From the NCBI GenBank assembly GCA_002224055.1, contig AZLU01000015.1, forward strand, positions 62,001 through 126,000: a DNA stretch of 64,000 nt, written 5' to 3'. How positions within the stretch are numbered: the first letter of the stretch is position 1; every line of letters begins with the position of its first letter. This DNA is from Pezizomycotina sp. ARF18. Taxonomy: Eukaryota > Ascomycota. Below are positions 48,759-60,060 of this stretch, piece after piece. The notes beneath the pieces are model-generated. The model saw only the letters and a list, made by a program, of their open reading frames with translations. It was not told where the DNA came from and did no database searches. Both the position numbers and the translations under genes were made by a program.

Positions 48759-49259
48759 ATGGCTTCAACAAATCTCACAACATCGACGAATAACACCACC
48801 GTCAACGCCACCTCACCCTCAGACTGGGACCACAACGCCGCACCCGTCATCGGCTGCTACCAACTCATCGACCCATCGCAGAACCTCCCCGAACCCGGCC
48901 CAAACTCATCCTACAACTACCCGTACCCCTTCAAATGGGTCATCCAGACCGAAGACCGTATCGAATCCGACGGCGAAAACTACCGCGTCTGCTGCAGCAA
49001 CCTCGACGGCATATACAGCTTCTGGCCGAGCTGCGGGTGGCAGTGCCTGACCAACCGCACGAACGACGAGAACAACGCTCACAACTTCCTGAACATCGCT
49101 TTCGACAGGTGCGCGCAGGACCACATGCCGAAGGGGTTGGAGATTCCGTATATTAGCGTTGCGCTGGTTGAAGGGCCGAAGGCCATCAGGAACGATAAGC
49201 TGAAGAAGAGTCAGGGACACTTGACGAGGGGGAAAGGGATGGCGATCAGGGAGGTGTAG
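48759..49259 (+). CDS. 166-aa protein of unknown function, intact
   Basis: Single uninterrupted frame from MASTNLTTSTNNTTVNATS to GMAIREV, GC-rich third positions, A-rich leader before the ATG. It has six cysteines (IGCYQ, a CCSNLDG pair, PSCGW, QCLTN and DRCAQ) and a Trp-rich core (DWDHNAAPVIGCY, FKWVIQTEDR, SFWPSCGWQC). There is no signal peptide or membrane segment, and the N-terminal 20 residues are a Thr/Asn low-complexity tail. I do not recognise the family. CxW-type pairs could bind metal or form disulphides, but no spacing fits a known zinc motif. It has no frame break, unlike most genes nearby, which supports its being real and expressed. Confidence 0.75.
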   Translation: MASTNLTTSTNNTTVNATSPSDWDHNAAPVIGCYQLIDPSQNLPEPGPNSSYNYPYPFKWVIQTEDRIESDGENYRVCCSNLDGIYSFWPSCGWQCLTNRTNDENNAHNFLNIAFDRCAQDHMPKGLEIPYISVALVEGPKAIRNDKLKKSQGHLTRGKGMAIREV

Positions 49260-49850
49260 CGGCGGTTTTTATTTGTGTTCTGACTTCGTTGTGGATGTAA
49301 TTCTATATATGTATTAAAGCCCATGGCCAATACATTGGGCTTTCCTTCGATTTCATGGTTTAGTAATGCGTTCTCAATTCAATCAAGCATGCGCATGTCG
49401 TTTTTATGAAGAGTCTTTTAACGCCAGGAAGCCGCATTTCCGAGTAGCATAAGAGTAATCGTCCCGATCTCTCGTCTCACATAACGACAAGGTAGTGTCA
49501 AAAATGAGCAATGTAAAACTTCTAGCAACAGAAAACACACTTATGGATTTACTGTACATCTGGAGGAGTTATGTGAACAAGGTTTGCGCCGAAAGTTAGG
49601 ATGCGCTACCGGAGTTCCTTGCATTAGCCGCACATTATAAATGACATGTCAGAAATTAGCGTAGAAAACTGTCAGAAATAAGCGCGGAACGCGGAGGATT
49701 TATCGAACGAGCTTGTCGCCCGATATTAAAAGCCTTACGTTCGATCAGTCGCTCTACTCATTGCTCTATTCATGATTCTTCTTTAATTGTGCTTTTTTTC
49801 CTGATAATCCCCAAGAAATCACCACAGGGTACTACAGCACCCGTGAAAAT

Positions 49851-50598
49851 ATGGCCGGGTCAAGCCTCAAGCAAGCTCTGAAATCCCCCGAAGATGACTG
49901 GACGAAGACGAAAGACCTATTGGAACGGAAGAAGATACAGAACAGGCTTGCTCAGAGGAAGCGACGTACGTTCATCTCGTACCCAGTCCCATATTACATG
50001 ACTCATACTAATAGAGTCTATCACATAGGAGCTAGACTAAAAGGAAAACACCAACCACGGAGTTCCGCAACCACAATCACCACCACTACCGCTCCGATAC
50101 CTTCACCACTGAACGAAACAGCATTAGTTCTCCACTCCTACAACACCCTCCGCGCCTTCTGCACCAACTCCCGCGCGCTCTCGATAGTCTGTCCCAATGG
50201 TCACATTTCCATGGCCGTATCTACCTCCATGCCCCGGCTTCCACTTCACCGCAACACCCTCGACTCCATCTTCTCTTTCCCCGACCAATCTACAACTCAC
50301 GGTCCCGCATAGCTCCGTGATAGACTGTATACCAATGCCGACCCTCCGCGATAAACTGATCACAGTAAGTGACGTTGTAGACGTAAGTGAATTTGGTCGG
50401 GATCTGGTAGAGGAAGGATGGGTTAAAGTCTGGGCAGGGATAGTTGGGATCCTACGGGGTGGAGATACAAGTTGGGTTTTTGAAGAAGTGGTGGGCGTGG
50501 GGATTGGTAGACGACGAGATGATCAGGGTTGCGAACTTTTGGAGGAGGCAGAGGGGGAAGACGAGATTGATACGGAGAGGGTTGAGGAGATTCTGTAA
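49851..50598 (+). CDS. bZIP transcription factor, DUF3425 type
   Basis: Seen: exon 1 (49851-49965) carries LLERKKIQNRLAQRKRR, a bZIP basic region (NxxAQRxxR) that binds DNA. A 63-nt intron splits the following Arg codon (donor GTACGT, acceptor CACATAG) and exon 2 starts ARLKGK. Further on, LVLHSYNTLRAFCTNSRAL, LQLTVPHSSVIDCIPMPTLR, QVGFLKKWWAWGLVDDEM and FWRRQRG match the pattern of the C-terminal DUF3425 region of fungal bZIP proteins, ending DTERVEEIL. About 230 aa. A leucine zipper is not visible between the basic region and DUF3425, either because it is degenerate or because frame errors hide it. About four or five frame changes occur. Nuclear regulator; possible targets are the neighbouring reductase and epimerase genes, which is a guess from position. 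Confidence 0.75.
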
Positions 50599-51230
50599 AC
50601 TATCGAACGAGGTTTATAACTTAAAATGTATATTTGTACCGATTGCTTCGCGTTCTCATGTATATTAGGAGCTTTACGTGCGTCTGAGTTCTCGTGAGTA
50701 GCGCGTGTAAAGGCAGAAATCGCCTCTTGAGATGTTTTAATCCAAATAATAGCTCTCGAATATGCAGTAGTAAATGGTAGTATACAGCCTCCTGAATTTC
50801 GCGCAGCCCTAGAAAGACACTCGATCCGGAGCTACAGAGATGAATCTCACTGTTAAACAACAATTAAAGCCCAAGAAACCGTCAGCTTAGCTTTGCGCGC
50901 AAGATTCCATGTCGCGTCTAATTTCTGACCCATTTTACGCTGTTTCTGACGGGTCATTATCAAGCACGGCGATATACCAGCACGACTACCAACCATACCG
51001 TCCGTCACGCAATCTGCTCTGAAATCCATGAAAAAAAATACGAACAGTAATTTCCATGCCTCCTGGGCAGACCACGACTATAAAACCGGGTCCTGATGCC
51101 CTCGACTTCCAACGATGAGAAGTTCATCAGCATTGCTTCAGCTCAGCCCTACTATTCACCGTTTGGAGCATTCCAGAAATCTTAAACCTCCTTCCTACTA
51201 CACTATTATACATACCTGATAGTATACGCA

Positions 51231-52022
51231 ATGTCTTCCTCTCGCCTTCCTCTCGCCGGTAAAACTGCCATAGTAACCGGCGGCTCCCGCGGCATCGGGC
51301 GCGCCATCTCCCTAACCCTCGCCTCGCTCGGCTGCTCCATCCTAATCGTGCACTCCGATCCCTCCAAATCCCCCGTGCGCAACAAACCATCACAGACATC
51401 CTCTCCACCAACCCTGCATCCGTGCCTTCTCGATCTGCGCAGACCTCCGTGACCCATCCTCCCCTAAAAAATCGTCGAACACGCTCTACAATCCCTGCAA
51501 ACCAAAAAAATAGACATACTCGTAAATAACGCCGGCATAACAAACTTCACACCCACCACGGAAATAAGCATGGAGTTATACGACGACATATACAACACGA
51601 ACCTCCGCGGCCCATTATTCCTCACGCAGGCAGTAGTAAAGCACATGCCGAACGGTGGTCGCGTAATTAATATTTCTACGGTTTTAGCGAAGCATATACT
51701 ACCGAAGCAGCTGGGGCCGCTGTACGCGAGCAGTAAAGCCGCGATGGACAGTTTGACGAGGACGTGGAGCTTCGAGTGGGGAAAGAGTAGAGGGATTACT
51801 GTTAATAGTGTGAGTGTGGGGCCGACGATGACTGATATGGCGAGCGCGTTCCGGGGGAGGTTTTGGCTAAATTTGTGGAGGAGGCGGGGGTGTATACGGC
51901 TGCGGAGGCGAGGTTAGGGAGCCGGATGATATCGCGCAGGTTGTGGGTTTTCTTGCTGGAGAGGGAGCAGGTGGATTACGGGGAGTACTATTGGCGCTAG
52001 CGGGGGGATGTTCTTCGATTGA
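51231..52022 (+). CDS. short-chain dehydrogenase/reductase (3-oxoacyl-ACP reductase-like)
   Basis: NAD(P)H-dependent oxidoreductase with Rossmann fold. Seen: KTAIVTGGSRGIGRAISLTL (TGxxxGxG cofactor site), RAQQTITDILSTNPASV, FSICADLRDPSS, KIDILVNNAGITNF (NNAG), NTNLRGPLFLTQAVV, GGRVINISTV (catalytic Ser), LYASSKAAMDSLTR (YxxxK), VNSVSVGPTMTDM, GEPDDIAQVVGFLAGE and a family-typical C-terminal ITGSTIGASGGMFFD ending at the stop 52020-52022. About 263 aa, a standard classical SDR size. Several one-base frame changes lie between about 51370 and 51470 and near 51860-51910; one is the A run at 51466-51471. All catalytic motifs are present. The substrate cannot be told from sequence. Start chosen at the MSSSRLPLAGK Met. 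It converges with the epimerase gene on the minus strand. Confidence 0.85.
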
Positions 52023-52300
52023 AGCATCGAGATGGTATCAAATCTCAGATCATGAATAGGAGGAAATGCTCAGATATCGAAATAAATCGAAGGTCGATAA
52101 CTTTGCCGGGGCATCATGTCAATTTATAAGTACATTAAGTAGTAGAAATCTTTTAGATCATTCATATGTAACGCTGATTTTCGAAATCCTATATTAATAT
52201 TAATTCAATTCCTTTGAACACAAGAAAGCATGATCACGAATGACTTTGAAAAGAAAGCTTTTCTGATAACATCCCATCCTCTCTCCAGAGTCTATCTTCA

Positions 52301-53392
52301 CTATTGGCTCGCGCTCGCCATAAAAGCCTTAACATAGATATCAATATCGCCTACGAGGCTAACGTGCTTTGGACTCCAATCCAGATACCGCCTAGCTCGT
52401 CCGCCGTCGACATTACTAGCGGAGGTAAGCGCAGCTGAAAATGCCTGCGATGGCTGTGCATATTTCAATTCTCCTTTGAATCCCATCGCTCGCGCAGTAG
52501 CTTTTAAGATGTGTCGACATTCTCGAGCGAGCCGATGATGTCGAAGACGGGATACGCTAAACCGGATAGTAATTCGATCTGTGAAGCAAAGCATCATGAA
52601 TACCCCATCTTCTGTAAACTAGACATAAACAAAGGAGAAATAGGAGGGGAAATTTCAAGTAAACATACCCTATCAACCAACTTCACGAAAGCATCCGCCA
52701 AATCCGCCTGATGCACGCACGTAACGTTAACCTCCGGCGCCGCCTCGACGCTAACTTCCTTCTCCCCTTCATCGCAGCACCCAACAACGGTCCCACCAAG
52801 CACCGATAGCGCTGGCGCCATACCCAAACAGTAACGCCGGCCTCACAATGAAAACATCCAATTTATCCCTCGCATCCAAAAATCTTCTGCTCCAGCGCCG
52901 GTCTCCACCCCACAATCTCCATCGGCTGGTTCTTCGCATCCTTCGTCCCTGGAACCTCTAAATCATTAATCTTTTGCGTGCCGTTCCCGTGGACCATATC
53001 CCGCTGACGTATATAAACGCTTGCTTCGGGTGGTGTTTCTCTCTTCCGGAAACTTTAGGCGAGGAGAGGAGGGAAGAAAGGATGCCCTCCGTGATGCCGC
53101 CGTAGGAAGGGGATATGTCGATGACTACGTCGCACACGGCCGCGGTCGGGAGCCACGTGTCGGGTTTTGCGATTTCGCCGACGACGGGTGTAATTTCTTG
53201 CGATGCGAGGAGCTTGGCTTTCTTGTCGTCGCGGGCGAGGCGTAGACGTTGTGGCCGGCACGACGGAGGGCTTGGGCGGCGGATCCTATAAAGGTGGGGT
53301 TACTTAGTATGGACGTTGGCACGCAGGAACAATTAATACAGGGACATACCACCGATGAATCCGGTCGCGCCGAAAACGAAGATGTTAACCAT
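52301..53392 (-). CDS. NAD(P)-binding epimerase/dehydratase-like (atypical SDR)
   Basis: Seen: exon 1 (53350-53392) encodes MVNIFVFGATGFIGG, the GxxGxxG dinucleotide site, split by a 64-nt intron (GTATGT to TATAG). Exon 2 from 53285 gives SAAQALRRAGHNVYA, ASQEITPVVGEIAKPDTWL, DVVIDISPSYGG, FIYVSGIW, VLGGTVVGCCDEGEKEVS and VNVTCVHQADLADAFVKLVD, followed by a further donor (GTATGT) at 52668. A third exon reads LAYPVFDIIGSLENVDT, ILKATARAMGFKGEL, RRYLDWSPKH and IDIYVKAFMASASQ, stop 52301-52303. This is the layout of fungal NmrA/epimerase-like proteins of about 330 aa, cytosolic, with unknown substrate; such proteins either reduce small molecules or act as redox sensors. About five frame changes are needed. 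It is tail-to-tail with the SDR gene. Confidence 0.8.
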
Positions 53393-55232
53393 AGTGAGAA
53401 GAGGTGATTTGAATTCAAGAGAGGATACTGTAAGGAGAGCAATTGAGTATTATAAAGGATATCGGGTTCGGAAGTTGTCTTATACTGCTGTTGATCGACC
53501 TAGAACTGTAGTATTGTTCAACTGGATTTGATCCTGAAACCAAAAGCTAGACCCCTCCTTTAAATAAACCATGAGCGGGTTATACTAGGTTCGGTATACA
53601 GGGACACATTGAGTTAAGCTTTTGTCCGTCTGCCGTCTTTTACCTCACGTTCTCACCTCCCCACCTTCCCCATCGTCGCAAGCGGGACTTCTATCGTCCG
53701 AACTCGAAACGGCGTTGCGATGTTTAGCGAGGTACTTAGACTTTCTTATCGCCTAAATCTCATACAAAAGAGTGCGATAGACATGTTAGCAGTACATTTC
53801 TTATCGCATATCGGCCGAGACTTTCATATACAATTTAGATGCTTGTTCATGTTCCTTTTTTTCTAGGTCTTTCCCTCAGCTTTGCGATCGATATAGGACA
53901 ATCCTCCGTCCTCTATTTTACGAACAAAAAAAAAAAAAAAGACGCGCACGCAGGGCGATGTGCGTAAAGTTCAAAGTGCTTTCGTCACCATTTTGATTAT
54001 ATATCTAGGAATCATTACTAATTGATGAAAGGGCTATAGTATAATTGCGCAGACTTATCTATTTGTTTGCCGAGAAGCCGCTTCATTTTTACTCGGAAGG
54101 CTTCGTAGACCGACATTTGAGCCCACGATGCATCGGAGTAAAACGGCATTGGCCAATAATACAGCTTTAGTGACCTTTTACCGACATGACACGGAAACAA
54201 AAGTTAACCCGCGTAAAAGCAAAAACGTCTCGCAATCCGGCAGTTAGCAAAAAAAAACAAAGCCTTTGTATAATTCGCCTACGTCCAAATCGGTTTTCAG
54301 TTGCGATTTCGGGAAACGCGTAATTCCTTGCAGCGCAGATCGATTTGCTGACATATCCGACTTCGAAAGAGAATTGAGCGCAAAACATTTGTAATACGAT
54401 CGCGACGTTATTAATACAGATGAATGAAAATGCTTCATATGAGATTACTTCTGGTATTCCACAGGTTCTCCATTGTCACGATACTGCTATTGATCTGGAT
54501 AAATTTCACATGGCGGTCTCCGCCGATATGTTGATGAGAAATGAAGTAGTTTACATATTTACTTTCTTTTGGGAGAGTTTCGCGATAACGAAATATTGGT
54601 ACTTCCCTGGCACATATTTCAGCCTCGGAAAGGCTCCCAGAAATTAGTTGAGCCACTGCTGTAGAATAAGTAAAATTTACTATATCGTGAAGGCTGGTGA
54701 ATAAGGATTTAGCAATGAATAAATATGCACTCGCGTATAAACTTAAGAGAATATATATTTGGTGGTGGTTGTTGGAGTATAAAGCTTATTCTCTTTAACA
54801 ACCGCCATATATATAAGTATACCGTGATGTCTCTGCATCTGACCAATCTTAAAAAAAACTCCGAACTGCTATCCCCTTTACTAGCAATATCATAGCAGTT
54901 ACAGCTAGTTATATTCTTATATATATAAAAGCAGATGCGCCTATGTTTTGTGTATTTCAATCTTCATGCTTAATAAAATCTTTTTCACTCACTTGTAATT
55001 TAGAAGGTTGGAACCTACATGTGTAGCCCGTGCTTTTACGCTTAGCAGGTTTTTTGGTCTTCAAGTAAAATTAAAGGCTTCAAGTATTGATAAATTTGGG
55101 TAGGCGTAGGGCCTATGGCCGCTAAATATCTTAATCTAGGTACACTAATCGAGAATACTAGGGGACCACGACTCGAAGGAGATGTAACCCTTCAGTCGCG
55201 ATAGCACTCGGGAACCTCAGGCACCACGTCTC
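53393..55232. other. no gene seen
   Basis: Short frames only. The sequence around 54950-55030 shares an end motif with places near 34.36 kb and 37.4 kb (see findings), so part of this stretch is probably a dispersed repeat. Confidence 0.45.
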
Positions 55233-56402
55233 CTACGTATTCGGCTCCAAAGCGCCATCCTCCTTACCAACATCGTGGAGGACTCCACGTGCCCTAAAGA
55301 AAAACCCCAAGTGCGGTATGCAAACGACTGCCGAAGTTTATACGGCTCTTCTTCCATGCAAAGAATGAAAAGGATAGGAAATTTACCTAGGATCAGTTTC
55401 CAAAGTCCAAGCGATACGGCACGCTGCTTCCCAGGTTTCAGCCATTCTAGTTCCCCCATTTACCGAGATCATAACATCCATGGCTCTCTCCAGGCTAAGG
55501 TCCGCCATTCCGGCTCTCTCCAAAACACCGGCGTCGTATTTGGCGTTTTTGGACATATTAGAGGGTCTAGTGGGTCGCGGACTTGCTGGGGGTTGTGTCT
55601 GGATGGGTCTATATTGTTTTTTAGTTACATTTTCGGGGACAAAGAGACGAGAGAGAAGCTGAAGAGGGGACGATGAGATTTCCATGGATCGTCAGAAACT
55701 GGAGGGTCCACCTTCGGTTCTTTCACAAGGTCTTTCGGTAGTGTCGGTGCACCACCATCGTCGTTTGTTCGTCGGGTAGATATCGCAGGGGTGTCTTCAG
55801 TCCGTGGCGCGAAAGTAATGTCCAGGCTGGATAGCTCCTTGGGGATTGTAGGAACTTGTCCCATATTTCGCCTTGGAAGCCCCACCCGCGTTCCTTGTTC
55901 TGTATAACACCAACGATGCTATTTGAAAAGAAAAGATCGTTAGATTTCAGAAATAATGCGGTGGGGATCAGAAAGACAAGGAAAGGGGAGGGGAAGAGAA
56001 AGGAGGAAAAAGAAAAAAAGCAAAAATCGTCAAGATGAATTCTACCTTGGATTCGCTTTTGTCAGAATTTCGATCACGAGAGCCGTCGCGTCGCTTGTGG
56101 ATCCTATCATCTCTGATTCCCTGGTTGACTAGATGTATGACTCCGATTGCGGTTGCGAGATATATGGAGTCCTTTCCCGAACTTGATTTGTCCTCTTTCT
56201 GATCCGAAGCGTCCGCAGTTGCAGGACGAGGGCTAATCGGAACCACCGTATTCTCGGGGCTAATATGCTCAGGGTCGCTGGTCGGTAATTCCGTTTCAGT
56301 CGCAGAAGAGAGCGACCTTCCCGCCTCAATCAAAACGTACTCGTCATCCTTACTGCCATCGGGTCGGTGAGTGGATATCGCCTGGGATGACAGAGTATCC
56401 AT
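55233..56402 (-). CDS. low-complexity protein of unknown function, spliced
   Basis: Start chosen at MDTLSSQAISTHRPDG (56402), because a likely 5' leader intron (GTATGT to TTTCTAG) removes the upstream Met region. Exon 1 encodes a Ser/Thr/Glu/Asp-rich segment (EYVLIEAGRSL, ETELPTSDPEHISPE) and a hydrophobic patch SIYLATAIGVIHLVNQGI, then Arg/Asp-rich sequence. Introns are likely at 55919-56045 and 55294-55386. Later parts read IVGVIQNKERGWGFQGEIWD, VPTIPKELSSLDITF, PRPTRPSNMSKNAKYDAG and MADLSLERAMDVMISVNGG, ending KEDGALEPNT at the stop 55233. Some frame changes are needed between the exons. No family recognised; the mix of charged disorder and one possible short membrane helix gives no function. 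Confidence 0.5.
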
Positions 56403-56926
56403 GGCTTTTCTTTTCAAATTTCCTTCGTGGGTGAGTATCTCTAGAAATAAAAATGGTAAACTTCTTGTTGGCTTCTTCGGATGCGAATGTAGAAGCACAG
56501 GCATACTCCGGGTGGATGACATACCCGTCTATTTATTACTTCATGGTAATATTATCATTTAACTGGTTTTCTTTCTCTAGCTCGAACCGGAAAATCTTTT
56601 TTTTTTTGGTCGATTAAGCTGGTTGCAAGACTGCCTGAGAATATGAGTCTGAGGTGTATATAAAGTTTTACCTCATTTACAACCCAACCGCATCCCTTCC
56701 ATGTACGTATATTATCGCATCGTATCTACACTACCTCCAAAATTATAAGCTTAGGGTAATCAGACGAAAAAAAAAAAAAAAAAAAAAAAATTTGTAACCG
56801 TGACGAAAATACTGTCTACTTACGGGTGTCGCCTGATTGTGCGTCTCTTTATAGGATGGAGGGGTATACGAACGTCCTATATTCGGTCGCGGTTAGCTAA
56901 AGGTAAGAAAAAGATGAGAAGAAAGG

Positions 56927-57301
56927 ATGAATGCAACCAACAACGGTGTTATATGGCCACCGGCGCCCGTGAGACACCGCCAACTGGAAGTGGAGGAAAT
57001 GAGACTTGATATCAGGCCTCAGGCTCGATCCTGCGGGGAAAGAAGAGAAGAAGTATTGAACAAGTATGAAGTTTTTAGTCAACTGGGACAAGGATTTTAC
57101 AAGACTAATCCGCACAAGTCAGACGTCGCTGGCCTCAAGACAAAACAAATACATAAAAAGAAACTCCGTCATACAAAAAAGAAACTCCGTCGTACAAAAA
57201 AGAAACTCCGTTATATAAAAAGGAAGGGAAGACCGTCTATTAGTAGTGCTAAAACAAACCGTTTACCTGTTCCTCCAGGTAAGTTTAGTTATTTAAAATG
57301 A
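56927..57301 (+). CDS. possible small basic protein with KKLR repeats
   Basis: Open frame of 124 codons. The N-terminal half (REEVLNKYEVFSQLGQGFYK) looks protein-like. The C-terminal half contains three tandem seven-residue units KKLRxTK encoded by a 21-bp DNA repeat, so the basic tail may simply be a repeat read in frame. No family recognised. Confidence 0.3.
   Translation: MNATNNGVIWPPAPVRHRQLEVEEMRLDIRPQARSCGERREEVLNKYEVFSQLGQGFYKTNPHKSDVAGLKTKQIHKKKLRHTKKKLRRTKKKLRYIKRKGRPSISSAKTNRLPVPPGKFSYLK
57155..57218. repeat. 21-bp tandem repeat, three units
   Basis: Units of AAAAAAGAAACTCCGTCGTAC type, with changes only near the end of each unit. The unit length is a multiple of three and keeps a reading frame open across the array. 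Confidence 0.85.
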
Positions 57302-57607
57302 ATCAGAGAAAAAGAGAACGCAAAGGGTGCGCAAAGTACAAAATCGCTCTGACAGGTTTAGGCATTTGATGCAAAATAAAGTCTGTACAATGGAGGTCCC
57401 CTTGTAATGTATTGTGTTGTGAAACCCTACGTCCACTGTTGATCCAAATATTTCTCTAGGATGCACCGAATTCATTAGCAATCTGTTCGCAGTGGAGTCT
57501 GTAGGAGAAATGAGCGGGAGCTGTGGAGGTAATACATACAGAAAAGTAGAGCTGGAACTTCATAAGTCCTTTCAATTATACTCCTCATATCATGGAAAGT
57601 GTGCTTA

Positions 57608-58190
57608 TTACTCGTATTGCATAAGCTCGCTCGTACCCATGAGCTCGCTCAGGTAGTACTCTTCCATCTCTTTACTAATCTCCTGCTCTGCCTTCTTGTT
57701 ACCCTTCTTTGCGGTAATGTTTCCGAACCCTTTGCTGACATCGAAATCCTTGGTGAATACCTCAAGGCACTGTATCCAGCTATTGTTAGCATGGATCCCT
57801 TTAGACCCTTTTTGTGGGAGAAATGGCATTTGAAAGGGTACGCACAGCCAACCTCCCCTCCCTGTCATCAGGGAGATGCTCGAACTTCAAAACTCCGCTA
57901 CCGCTACATACGCGCTTCGTTTTCGGCTGCTCCGGGTCGACCTGGGTGTAGCCGGCGCAGAAGGGTCGAACTGCGGTATCAATATCTCTGGCGCAATGGT
58001 AAGCGGGAGAGGAACTGGTTGCGTAGACCTTCTTCTTCTTCGGTGAGGTCTGTTCCTGCTTGGAAGGGGTTTCATGACGAGTATAGTCGAAGTTAACCAA
58101 AGAGGATGAATTTGACGACATTGGCGAGAACGACATGGGTGAGAAAGACGCGTCTGAGTACTCTGACGGGGTGAAGGACGAGGTAGACAT
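57608..58190 (-). CDS. about 190-aa protein of unknown function
   Basis: Starts MSTSSFTPSEYSDASFSPMS (58190), a Ser/Pro-rich disordered N-terminus, then a basic stretch (PSKQEQTSPKKKK), TIAPEILIPQFDPSAPATP, KRSAYVAVAEF and EHLPDDREGRLAV. It ends with a helical, charged C-terminus (WIQCLEVFTKDFDVSKGFG, KKGNKKAEQEISKEMEEYYL, ELMGTSELMQYE) before the stop at 57608. About three frame changes are needed to join the parts. The C-terminal block looks like an amphipathic helix. I do not recognise the family; a nuclear or regulatory role is only suggested by the basic and disordered parts. Confidence 0.55.
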
Positions 58191-58827
58191 TTTTGAGGTT
58201 TCGCTGCTTTATTACGTTTAGTTAATGATTGACGATCGTTGATTATTTTTTACTATGCAGGTTAAGAGGTTAGCGAAAGGCGAGCCAAAAGCGAGCAAAA
58301 AATAGGCCTAAGGGAAACGCCGGCGAATTGGAGGGGGAAAAAAAAAAAGAAAAAAGGAAAAGAGAGAGTAAAGCGGTCTACCTCAGTGCAATATAAAGGA
58401 CGTTAAATCGATAATTTTCAGGCACTCGGTACGTATCCTTTGACTGTATTCCTATGTCCGTTCCTCCCTGCTCTTTTAACCAGGAATCCAGTATTATGGG
58501 AAAGAAAGTGGGACGATGAGATGCCTGAGATGCATCATGCAAGTAGCTTCTATGACATTCTGAAGCAAAGAGGGTTGAAATGATGCACGGAGTTCTTTTA
58601 TATTACTTTGAAGCTGTGAGAGTTGGGTGTTGCATATGTGAGGTGACGGAAGGACGATCGTGATGGAAAACGAAGGAGGTGAGATATTTATATGGCGCCT
58701 GAGCTCTCTCCGCTTTGAGCGTATACACTGATTATTTTATCTATAGTCGCTCGAGCGAATCGGGCAGTAGAAGTCGGCGGTCGTCAACCGCCATACTAAT
58801 AAGTTTATTATTAATATTATTAATTTC

Positions 58828-58830
<3 letters not shown>

Positions 58831-58860
<30 letters not shown>

Positions 58861-58880
58861 CATACATACATACATACATA
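58831..58880. repeat. TACA tetranucleotide microsatellite, about 12 units
   Basis: Pure TACA/CATA array without interruptions. Confidence 0.95.
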
Positions 58881-58925
58881 AAAGGAAGTAGCGACCTAAC
58901 TGAATATAATGACCACTCTCCTCCT

Positions 58926-60060
58926 TTGATTCTGATCATCACCATGAATAAACCACCATCCTCTTCACGATTACTACCCATTCACCAAGCTCATTTACCT
59001 CGCAGATCCTCTCCGGGCTCCTCAAGTTCAACTGCCTTTATAGACTCTCCATCTCTCAATGCTGCTCCACTGGCAGTGCTACTCCGCGGTCCTTGCCTGG
59101 GACCAAGACTCCTACAGTCTTGTTTCTCCAGATATGGGCTCTTCGTAGGTCCTCGTCGGCCTCCAGTAATGCGACTCAGGACCAGGCGCGGCTTGGACGG
59201 CGGAGTAAAGCTTAGCTGCTGTGGGATCTTCAAGGACTTTGCCATGCTCCGGCTACTGCTGCCATGCCGTCGGGGGTTTTTCGACATCGGCCACGCTTTT
59301 TCCTTCGGATGTTCCAAAGCTAAAGTCCTTACCAAACAGGCACCGTTTGCTTCCCTGATGCGGAAGGGAATTCCAAGGATGCGGTTCCCGCGATGGGTAC
59401 ACCTCAGATCAAAGGCAAGACGGTGCCTGCTACGGGCTGAGGTCAAACGGGATAGGTTGGAGCTGTTGTCTGCGGGACGTCGGAATGGACGACTGCCGGA
59501 AAACTGGAGCAATACTGAGGAAGCACGCCGGGGGAATTTTCCTTTCTCAATCAGCTTTGGTCCTCGCCCGCTTTCTCTGACGAAAAAAGGACTACCTACA
59601 GGCCGAAATTCGAAAAGTCGTGGCGCTCGATATTGACGCCGCTTCACCGAAACTTAAAATCCGGCCAGACGCGTAAACCTATTCGATCTCAGGGGAAACA
59701 GGCATCGTCGAAATTGGGGCAATCTCCAACCTTGCAGTACCAGGGGATAAATTGCTGGCCTCGTGGGCTTTTTTCTGGCCTGCCTCTGGGAAATTTGTTT
59801 TCTGTTAAAGTTTGATATCGACCGGGGGCGTACAATTTGTTGATAAACGACATCGATAATTTTATTTTGGGATCTTGCGTCTCCAAGTCCATGGTAACCT
59901 TCTGGGATCGAGTTCAGCTATCCAGGGATTTTCTGGTGGAAATTGAGGACGGGGCAATGCCCCGGACTGGTCACCCGTGGACGAGACAGGGAAGATGAGC
60001 GCCAGCCTAAGTAGCTCAAGTAGCTCAGATCGCCACAATATCCCAAAATATCCCAAGTGC
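58926..60060. other. ambiguous coding-like locus
   Basis: Both strands hold frames over 210 codons (plus 58926-59636, minus 58991-59647) and each has some protein-like stretches: plus-strand EIRKVVALDIDA near 59600 and TGIVEIGAISNLAVPGDKLL near 59700, minus-strand SMAKSLKIPQQLSFTPPSKP. The plus-strand pieces faintly recall the first motifs of DEDD-type exonucleases (a VALDxE block, then VEIGAI), but the acidic pattern is incomplete, so I do not name it. It could be a frame-broken gene or a decayed one. Confidence 0.3.
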
